Shown here one piece after another: positions 55,722 through 64,000 of a stretch of DNA of 64,000 nucleotides (positions are counted from its first letter, which is position 1; every line of letters begins with the position of its first letter). The stretch is from NCBI GenBank assembly GCA_010645155.1, contig CM021321.1, positions 829,689 through 893,688 on the forward strand, given 5' to 3'. A program made the position numbers and the translations under genes. Under the pieces are notes generated by a model. The model was not told where the DNA came from, searched no databases, and was given only the letters and a program-made list of their open reading frames with translations. The stretch is from Tigriopus japonicus. Taxonomy: Eukaryota; Arthropoda; Copepoda; Harpacticoida; Harpacticidae.

Positions 55722-58396
55722 TCATGAGGGCATAGATGATCCTAAAAGGGGGGCACGATTATCGTCCACAACCACCAAAGGAAGAGATTCCTCGTCCAGT
55801 TCGTTTAATGAAGTTCCTCTTTGAAACTCATATCTAGAGGCTTCGGCCACATTTCGCCGATTATTGTGAACGGCAGACGAGGTGGTTTGGGAGGTTGTTC
55901 CAGCCATTCGGTGGTGAAGCTCGTGCAAGTAGAGAGCTGAAAACGACATGTCCGCCTCGATGTACTCGAGTCCAAGACGTCTCAGGTCTTTGCCCAAATT
56001 AGGTGTGGGCATCAAAGTGGATGCCGCTGGGCCCACCAATCGTGAATTGAGTAACTGGGACTGATTGGGTCGAAAGTGGGACGAAATCATCATCGAACTC
56101 CGCCCTGTTCCCGTGGTGGCCGCCAGACCTTGATGAACACTCTCGAACATGCTTCCTGTGCGGTTTTGATACAAACTGTTCTCGACCGAATTTTCACCGC
56201 CCTGAAGCTCGCCTCCATTGGGTGAGCGGGCGCTTTGGACGAAAAGGCCTCCTCCATCAGGCCCAACAGGGGCCACCATTCGCACGTGACGAGCATCGCC
56301 AAGCATGTCGTTGGCGATACTCGAGTATAGTCCACCTGCGGCATCGAGGGAGTTCAATGAATTATACAAGGCATTCTCTTCGAGGGCCTCCTCCTGAACG
56401 GTGGCTAAGGCCTCGGCATCTTTTGTGGCATGACCGCGAAGAGCGGCAATGAAATTGGTGGATTCCGAGGGGGGAACCCAATCAGGATTGGTCAGTGTGA
56501 AGTGAACCAAGGACATTTCGGTTTTACCATCTTCAGCTTGAGTGTAGTGATTGGTTTTGGCTGGGGTGTCTTCCGTGAGGGCCGTTTGCCATTCGGCGTT
56601 TCCGTGTCTTCGCACGTCCATTTGGGCGAAGCTGCACACGTCTCCCACGCCCACCACGTCGACTGTGAAGTTTCGGAAGAAATCCACTAATTGAGGAGCT
56701 TTAGGTCGGAGATTGAAGAACAAGATGAACGGCGTAAGAATGGGCGAGCAGAGCTCACCGATTAGATATTCAACCCGGAATGGAAAGAGCTCGCCTAGTT
56801 CACCCATAACTTCGTGGGTGTGAGCTCGACCTTTCCACGTTTCCGGAAAGTAATGTATGTGAGCCAGAACTGCAGTGAGAGACTTTTCGGGGTTGAACAC
56901 GAGATTCTCGTCGGGGATGAACGAGGAGCAGAAGATTACGGCGAACGTTAGGACCGACAGAAGGGTCAAGACATGTTCCACAGCCATGACGTCTTCATCA
57001 TAACAAATGAGGACCAAGATAATCCCCATGATAGCTCCGCAAATGTACCGGATGAATCCAAAGATGACCGCATGCAACGGGTTGGAGAACAGATCCATGT
57101 ATTTGGTGGCCGGTTTATATGCCCGATTGAGCCTGCTCTTGAACTCATGGTCGAGCTCGTTGAAGTGACGCAAATAGAACTGGCTGTACAAGCTCCAAGT
57201 TCGATGAGACAACAGTTCTGGCTTTCTCTTGATGAGTTCAGCGTGGCTGAAGAAACTGTTGAGTACTTGCCACAGGAGGATGACGGGCATCATGATTAGA
57301 TTGCCCAAGGCCACGAAAGCAATCTTCCTCTGAAGACTTTCTACCAGCTCTTTCTTCTGGCTCGTTTTCTTATACTCGTCCCGCAAGTGCCATTGATTAA
57401 AGGTGGCCCAAGGTCCTTTGAAAAACAGGAACTCCAAATTGTATTTGAGTCCTTGGCTGAGTACGGTCTTAGGTCCAACACACGGGATCTGGATCTTAAC
57501 CGGCAACAAATCTTTGTTCACCATGGCCACAAAGTAGTTTTTGAATCTCAGGATGCGGTGATAGATGTCCAATTCGGTGAGATGGTCTTTGTGAATGCAC
57601 ATGAGATACTCGGATTGGGCCTTGATGATCCGTTTCTGAACTTCGGGCCAAGAAACTGAGCTCAGCGAGTCGTCACTCACGCGCAAGGCCTCGTTGTAGA
57701 ACATCTTGATATCCCAATATTGAAAGAAATGGTAGGCCGTGGCTCCAACCTTGGTCAGCCAAAACACACAAGCCAACAAGAGACAAATGAGGGTAAGACC
57801 GGACAATTGGATCTGATCCGAGCTCAGGAAGACATCACTGGGCGTGATCTTATCTCCAACCTCCCAATCGGATCGCGAAGGCTGCTCGTTCTTGAACAAC
57901 ACGGGATAGTTGATACATTCGAAAATAACCACGGCAATTACGACCACAAACACAAACTTGATCAATTTGAGGACATCCTAGAGAAGAACAACCCAACCCC
58001 GATGAAATAATCAATATCATTCCTATTCGATAAACATCCGTCGATGAGTCTCACCTCACACATCATGACGTGGAATCCATTTCGTTGATGATACTCGTAC
58101 ACTCTTTTGAAGAACGAATCGAGGTCATCGATATGACTCCATCGAGACTTGTTGCTTTCCGGCACTGAATGAATTATGAAATCTCCGGGCGGACCCTGAT
58201 CCTCGGGACTGTGATGGCCCGCCCCCGTCTGAGGACGGCGAGGTTCGCGCCAAGGATCGTGAGGCGCATAAGGCTGGCCAAAATTGGGCGGAGCCTCGTC
58301 GTCCTCGGTGGTGTCGGGATCATCCTGGAAGGGCTTGATCCCGGTTTGCAAACGATCCAGACCTTGCAAGGTCTGAGTAAAGGGCGAACCCGACAT
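55722..58396 (-). CDS. ATG9A: Autophagy protein ATG9
   Basis: Multi-spanning lipid scramblase of Golgi-derived vesicles that supplies membrane to the growing autophagosome. Two coding exons, 58396-58055 and 57977-55722, with a 77-bp GT-AG intron joined as HVMMCE|DVLKLIKFVF; 865 residues (human ATG9A 839). The start is ATG 58394-58396 (MSGSPFTQTLQGLDRL); an AG at about 58421 just upstream suggests an intron in the 5' UTR. Conserved: FKRVYEYHQRNGFHVMM before TM1 (KFVFVVVIAVVIFECINYPV), TM2 (LTLICLLLACVFWLTKVG), the core WHLRDEYK and FYLRHFNELDHEFKSRLNRA, and LDQ-like C-terminal Ser/Gly-rich tail with SALYLHELHHRM. All transmembrane segments seem intact. Animals without the vertebrate duplication have one ATG9, so the A label only marks similarity. 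Confidence 0.96.
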
Positions 58397-59966
58397 TCTA
58401 ACTGCGGCTCCTGTTCCCTGGAAACCAAAGCACAAAATAGGATGAACAAATATGCCAAGATGGTGCAATCGAAACTTGCTTGGTTTTTATGGATTCGCTC
58501 ATTAAATCGTCACTTTGGACGTAATTCAATGAATAAGTTAATCAGCTTGGGATTCTCGAGGCCCCACGATAAGAGGTCAACTTTGATCTTACTTTGAAAC
58601 GGTTGATCATTCGCAATTCAGATTTCACGTTGTACAAACGTGGGCACGAGCAACCCTGTATTTCTCATGTCTTGAGAATCTTGATGAGGATATGAGGATT
58701 GTACAGGCTTTTTCTTTGTATCGAATAAGCTCAATCAAGATGTGAATCAAACCCCAAGAATCCATAACTAAACTCCTCCAGACAAAGTTATCCATGAAAG
58801 GTCACTTTTTAAAATTAGATCAAGGCTAGGAACGTCTTCAAGTTCAGCTATTACACAACTTGGTCCACCATCGATTGAATGAATCTAATGAATCACCTAA
58901 AGGTAGTTGTTGTAGAAATAGTAGTAGTTGCTTTCCACGATGAATTTCATGTTCCCCAAGGCTTTGTCCAATGGGTCAATCCATCCGGAGGAGCTCCTCT
59001 CGGGATCGAGATCAACGACGCAGTTGTTCGTCGGAGGATCACAAATGAGAGCACACCAGAACAACAAGGACAGATGCACGCACGTACTCTTCGATCACAG
59101 AACTAACGAACAGATGAGGATCAAAACAAAGACATAACACGGACAAGTTGCCCGTGGATCGATTTCCAGGCCAAACTGTTTTTCCTCGACTCGACGAGTA
59201 ACTAAGGTTTATGGATGGAGGCTCTGAAGGCTGACTGATGAAATGAGACTGGAAGGAATGAAGAAGAAGCCTTTCTTTCGATCGACGTTGTACATACACG
59301 ACGAACCCACGAGCACAGCAGTAGCAGAAGAACGGAGATAGAGACTGAGAGAGGGAGAGAACGAGGAGGAGGAGGAGGAGGAGAAGGCGACGTTGTTATT
59401 GCTATGAAAAGACCCGCTGAACGGAGCACACACGACGTTTCGTACGTCGCTTCTCCGTCGTGATGAACGGCTTGACACGATGTATTCGTAATCCCATTTC
59501 ATGAGAGATTTTAGGTGGGTTTCAGAGAATATAGATAGAATAGGCGTGTTCGATCTTTGGGGTTAAGGTCGCAAAATCTCAGTTTTAATTCTACGATTTA
59601 GAAGCCCAATTCAGCGTAAGTAGTTCAGATCGAGTCACCTTGATATGGTGGAATCCGGACCCACTGCCAGAGTGCAAAATTCGAGAGCGCTCTCGAACCG
59701 TGCAGGGACTGCCAGTTCAGTGTCATAAAGGAACGTCTCACGACAGGACGTAAACCTCAGTCGATGCGAAGCCCAAAACGACCCCGAAAACTGTGCGGTG
59801 CGGCTTAGCATTGAATTTGAAAGAAATTGCCAAAATACGAGCCAAAAAGGTGTTTGAAAGTAAACATTACCTCGGAATAAAGTTGCAGCATAAGAAGTGC
59901 TCCTTTTCCTGCTATTCATTTTGATAATAGGAATTTGTCAGAACTGAGCATCTACAAAACAATATC
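58397..59966. other. Upstream region of ATG9
   Basis: Probably promoter and untranslated exon(s) of ATG9. A GAG/GGA repeat lies at 59349-59388. Open frames here are low complexity or do not resemble known proteins. Confidence 0.5.
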
Positions 59967-60053
59967 TTGTACAAAAACTGAGAATGGATCTCAATTTTAC
60001 TGCATTTGAGTTATCCACGAATTTAATTGAGATCCATTTTCAGTTTTGTACAA
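59967..60053. repeat. Short hairpin (about 30-bp arms, 28-nt loop)
   Basis: Arms 59967-59996 and 60025-60053 are reverse complements apart from one bulged A and one mismatch (TTGTACAAAAACTGA against TCAGTTTTGTACAA; TGGATCTCAATT against AATTGAGATCCA). The overall size of 87 nt resembles a microRNA precursor, but a tiny fold-back transposon remnant is equally possible. Confidence 0.8.
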
Positions 60054-61320
60054 CTTCAGACAATGGATTCGACCAAGGCCAAGTTCTATGAAAGTTAGGC
60101 ATCTGCTTGGAAAACTGCAAGTCTGTTTTAAGAATGAAGCTCACAGCCACCCAATGCACACTCTTTGCCATAAAAGACATCATTTTCAATCACCATTGTA
60201 TTGTCTTTAATGCATGAAATCTAATAGATGCTAAATATTAGCATTTGGATATGTCAAACAGAGAAGAAGAACTAGATTAGACAAATTCTTTGTCAGCTTA
60301 TAGTCAAGTTGTTGATGATTCCCTCTGAATGATTGTTCATGCAAAATGCAGAAGGGAACAAATTGCCCTTATGGAGCACTATATTCTTCTCTTTTATGGT
60401 GTTCTAAGGTTCTAATCTGAAACCATTGATATTTCAGGACCAGTGGAATAGGGTTGATGAGGAGTGGTGAACGTGATTTACCCAAGAATGGGTGTGCATC
60501 TAACTATCTTTAAGAGACACATACACATACTGTAATGATGCCTTGATGTCTGGACAATTCATGCACTGAATTAATATTGAATAGTGAATTCAGTCCGTAT
60601 CATTTCCCTATTGTGGCTTCACTGTGGTCGTTGATGGAGTTCAAAAACAACAACAAACAGCTGATTTCGCATCCTCTTCTGTTATTATATCCATATGTCT
60701 GACTCTGATATGTGGGGAAGGGATGTTGCTAGGCTATCCAGCCACCAAAGCACTAAGGCTTTTGCGTCTTTTTTGCCTTCTTTGTTTGCCAGCCAAATCG
60801 TTGGAATGGAGTTACTGCGACAGAACATACAAATAATACTCACGCACTGACTGGTCATGGATAGGAAAAAAATAGCGAATTCAAGCGACCCGGATCGACC
60901 GGTCGTTCTTGATCTGGCCCTGTCTGGATGGGGAAATGACAGCGAAGTCGAGGAATAGTCAAAAGCACGATCAGCTGTTCGTTCAGTTAAGGCGTTTTGG
61001 ATTGCATTGCGAATATTTATTCATTCAGAATCTGGTATTCGACCAGGGCAAATGTGATAGCTTTTGTTACCCTTGGGCCAGATTTGGTTTGACAAAAACA
61101 AATTGTGTTATGCCATGATTAGCACTTGAGATAACAAATATGGAAACCAAAAGTAATGATTTAAAGCATTTCAGACGTTCTAGATTTGCTTCAAAGAATG
61201 ACTATGAGATTAAAAATACTCATTAATAATTGGGAATCTAAAATTGAGAATCTGGTAATCAAGAATTCTTGCTAGGCTTAAAAGCTTAAGATGTTTTGTT
61301 TCTGGTTTGAAAGTAGAACT
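60054..61320. other. Intergenic, nothing recognised
   Basis: No gene, RNA or transposon end was recognised. Confidence 0.5.
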
Positions 61321-61760
61321 ACAGGGTGCGCCACTCAAAATCGGACAGAGGTTTAATAAAGGCCAGCAACGCCAAATTCAATTTTAGCAAGAAGACCCCC
61401 AACTCCAGCTCATAGGCCAATCACTTGTTGTTATTTTGAGGGTAGGTATTTGGAGACTTCTGCTGCTTCAGCAAATGAAAAATCAACCTAGAAAGATGCT
61501 CGTAAAAAGATTGATTATCCAAGGATTGTCTGTGAGGGCCATTGCTTCAAGGCTTCTTCAGGTCTTTATTCAAGAACTTTACTTGCTAGACCATTCTGGA
61601 GAAGAAGGTGGGGAGTAAAGGTTTAAAAAATTGACTTCCTTGGCTGCAGCCTTTAAAGCTGCGTGGACTAAAATTCCAGCAAAGCAGGTGCGGATCATTT
61701 GCTCATGTGCAGAGGAGATTCAAGGCCGTGGTTAAAAGCAAGGGCCTCTATGTCGAATAA
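61321..61760 (+). mobile_element. Tc1/mariner-like transposon, internally deleted
   Basis: Left inverted end CAGGGTGCGCCACTCAAAA starts at 61322 after TA. Then comes the N-terminal helix-turn-helix part of a transposase (about 61468-61560: KNQPRKMLVKRLIIQGLSV, RAIASRLLQ). After a gap where the catalytic core should be, the C-terminus appears at about 61655-61760 (KAAWTKIPAKQV, then after a frameshift RFKAVVKSKGLYVE and TAA). The catalytic DDE/DDD core is missing, and no matching right inverted end was found. Non-functional. Confidence 0.7.
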
Positions 61761-63043
61761 CTTAGTAATAGATCTGTTAAATATTGTTGTACTCAACATC
61801 ATTTGTAACAAGTGCTTTTTGATTCGACGGCTCAGTTCCCTCAAATAATCAATTGTTCATGTCCAATTTTAAGTGGTGGTCCCTGTAGTTTTAAATGAGA
61901 AGAAGTTTTCCCCATGGCAGTTGCCATTTTACAATTTAAAACTTTTGATTTGGAAATATCTGGCAACGCTGCTTTGTTGGTATTTCGTCCGGAGCTCACA
62001 TCATCACCTTTCACAATTTTTTCATGTTTTTTAATTGTTTGCATATTGCAGATTGTTTGCATATTGCTAGTGTTTTGAAAGAGGCTGCTGCTTCTGTTCG
62101 AAAAAGATTCAAAAACATGCTTGCTTGCTGAATTTTGGGCTTTGAATAGCATAATGGAACTAAAAAAGTAAGAGAGAAAAGATGACGAAGGATGTATTTT
62201 TGCCAAAAATCGTGGTTTTTTTCACCAAGAAAAAACTCGTAGTATTAGAATTTTTTTTTTAATTTACCCCATATTTTAGTAAAATGGTAAAATAGTCAAA
62301 GTAAAATGCTACAAAATATTTTGCTATTGGCCAGAGAAGAAATTTGCTCGTTTTTAAATATTCGTGCAATTAGAGTTTTTTTCACGAGCTTTTGCTATTT
62401 ATTTATGGAAGCATTGATTTTTTTATAAATAGGAATGTCGGGTTGAAAACCTTTTTAACATTTCTCAAGATTTTAAATCTTTTAGAGACTCAAAACTTGT
62501 TTTAACTTCCCTTTTCCTGAACTCTTTTGTTCTGAAAAAATAGATTGGAATAAGGGCTCGGATTTTTTTTGTCACAGAACATAAGAACGCATTAGTACGC
62601 GCGGCCACTCTGGCTTCCTTTAATAAAAGGCTTGGATAGCTTGGAGTTAATGAAGAAATGCTTTATAATTGTGATTATTTTTGTTTAAATTACATTACTT
62701 ATAAAACAAAAATGCACAATGATTCAACAAGCAACCATTTGATGCCCAATTGATGTCTCTCAAAAAATAGAAACTGTGTTTGTTTATTGTGCTAAGCCAT
62801 CACTTTCAGACTCCAGATCCACGGGCTTGCTTTGTGATAATGATTGTCCATTTTTTGATGATGGCAACGCGGTTTTTATCATTGGCATTGTTCAAGAGAA
62901 TTCTTACTTCCATTGAATGATGTTAATTTTCTTCTCTGTTATTATTTAATAACTCTAGGCTATCACGTAAGAAAATTAAATTGACACAGATGTAGTAATG
63001 GTCCCTTACTCAATCAGACTCCACATAATACAGTCCTCCTTGA
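61761..63043. other. Intergenic, AT-rich, nothing recognised
   Basis: No gene or element end was recognised. Confidence 0.5.
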
Positions 63044-63499
63044 CAAAGGGTAGGCAACCCCTTTGGAATTTAGACCCACCAAGTTTGACTAAGAGCCTTT
63101 TGGGGCCCACCAAACAGATTGTGGTGGGCTTAAAGGCCCACAAATAAACGTTCACAAAGCTTATGGCCCATGATTTCAGTACTATGGATGGCTCTCAGGA
63201 CAACTATTTTGAACTTTTCCTGTGGCTCCTGGGCTAACCAAAAATCATCCTGAGTCTGGCCACAGATCGTCGACCCAGGTCAAGCCTATCAAGGAATAAG
63301 TTCAGCTGACGATCTTGTTCGTCAACCATCAGCTGAAGCTATGCCCCAGACTAAAAAAAATCTGGACTCTAGTTATATATTTCCTGATTTGGCAAAGTTG
63401 AGTTGGCCCCTGAACCTACCAACATCTGTTTGGTGGGCCTTGAAAACATGTACCCAAATTTGGTAAGACCTGGCCCAGAATTGTGGTTGCCGACCTCTG
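63044..63499. mobile_element. hAT-like MITE with GTCGGCAACC-type ends
   Basis: The left part from CAAAGGGTAGGCAACC matches, inverted, the right end GGTTGCCGACCTCTG. The arms stay alike inwards (e.g. GGCCCACCAAACAGAT at about 63102 against its inverse at about 63424). CAGAGGTCGGCAACC-like ends are typical of hAT elements. A clear 8-bp duplication was not found. Its centre holds a copy (63290-63347) of a TCAGCTGACGATC..CGTCA.CCATCAGCTGA motif that recurs at 63617-63668. Confidence 0.6.
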
Positions 63500-63556
63500 G
63501 TCTACAGTTTCCCCATAAAAAATAATTTCCAATATGTTTCAAATAAATGAGATCAT

Positions 63557-63743
63557 TATGACTGGGAAAAAATGTGTTGTTTTTTTTTTGCTGTGGAGCG
63601 GAAATTCCAGACGTTTCAAGGAGTAGGGTCAACTGACGATCACGCTCGTCAGCCATCAGCTGACGGTTCGTTATGAAACGTCTGGGATTTCTGCTCCACA
63701 ACAAAAAAAGAACACATTTTTCCTGTGCCCTAGTAATCATAAT
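63557..63743. repeat. Fold-back element with 60-70-bp arms
   Basis: Arms 63557-63618 and 63674-63743 are inverted copies: GTGGAGCGGAAATTCCAGAC against GTCTGGGATTTCTGCTCCAC, plus shared AAAAATGTGTT and TTATGA blocks. The loop holds the palindromic core also present at 63290-63347. No coding capacity. Confidence 0.75.
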
Positions 63744-64000
63744 TTCAAAAATCACCAACTTTATATGTATTTTGAAAAGGAAAATTTCCAAAGATTTAAA
63801 AAAACTCAACTTTCAAGAAATGGCAGAAATAAAAAGTGACTGCTGATGCAAAGAAATTTGCCGTTTCTTTGATCTTTTGTGCATTTGCTTAGGTTTAAAA
63901 AAAATTGTTTTGGGTAAATTTGTATCACTTTCAAGTACAAGCAATATTCCTATCATGATCTGTTATATATATATGTGATAAATATGGCTCATAAAAATAT

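Noticed and set aside
1..64000. CRISPR array, prophage, toxin-antitoxin or other bacterial-type system
   Set aside because: Introns, LINEs and metazoan genes throughout; no regularly spaced repeats or operons.

Overview
The window is nuclear DNA of an animal, most likely an arthropod and plausibly a small crustacean. The inference rests on short GT-AG introns (about 60-150 bp), metazoan-only genes (Mediator 15, peptide O-xylosyltransferase, ATG9, NEK6/7, kidney/liver-type glutaminase) and many decayed LINE, hAT-like and Tc1/mariner-like elements. Species cannot be fixed from the sequence. No bacterial-type system (CRISPR, operon, prophage) is present.

Layout. 1-859: 3' part of a NEK6/7-type kinase (+), followed by a 93-codon in-frame reading frame beyond its TGA. 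2.7-5.5 kb: a LINE copy nested inside a hAT-like element that itself split an older repeat. 8.1-12.1 kb: one uninterrupted 1340-residue F-BAR/C1/RhoGAP gene (-). 18.9-28.9 kb: glutaminase (-), twelve coding exons that join in phase; its last intron (6.16 kb) is packed with transposons. 29-38 kb: gene-poor, with LINE fragments, a tRNA-derived SINE and an almost complete LINE. 38.3-40.4 kb: CPT2 (+). 40.7-43.2 kb: a BTB / AT-hook / double-SAND nuclear protein (-). 45.5-46.6 kb: a C8orf76-like TPR protein (+), convergent with and probably overlapping the peptide O-xylosyltransferase gene (46.7-49.5 kb, -). 51.6-55.2 kb: MED15 (+), convergent with ATG9 (55.7-58.4 kb, -). 58.4-64 kb: no gene seen; one deleted mariner, several fold-back elements and a hAT-like element.

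The genes are ordinary housekeeping genes and do not form one pathway. They pair convergently (CPT2/BTB-SAND, C8orf76-like/OXT, MED15/ATG9) or divergently (BTB-SAND/C8orf76-like, OXT/MED15) with short gaps in the 38-58 kb part. The first 38 kb and last 5 kb are repeat-rich.

Most unusual points: the LINE ORF1 carries CCCH rather than retroviral-type zinc motifs; two different LINE families share a 3' tail; one LINE begins at a perfect 20-bp palindrome; a LINE sits just upstream of the glutaminase final-exon splice acceptor; the kinase has a possible stop-codon readthrough or hidden-intron extension; and the BTB protein has an uncommon domain set.
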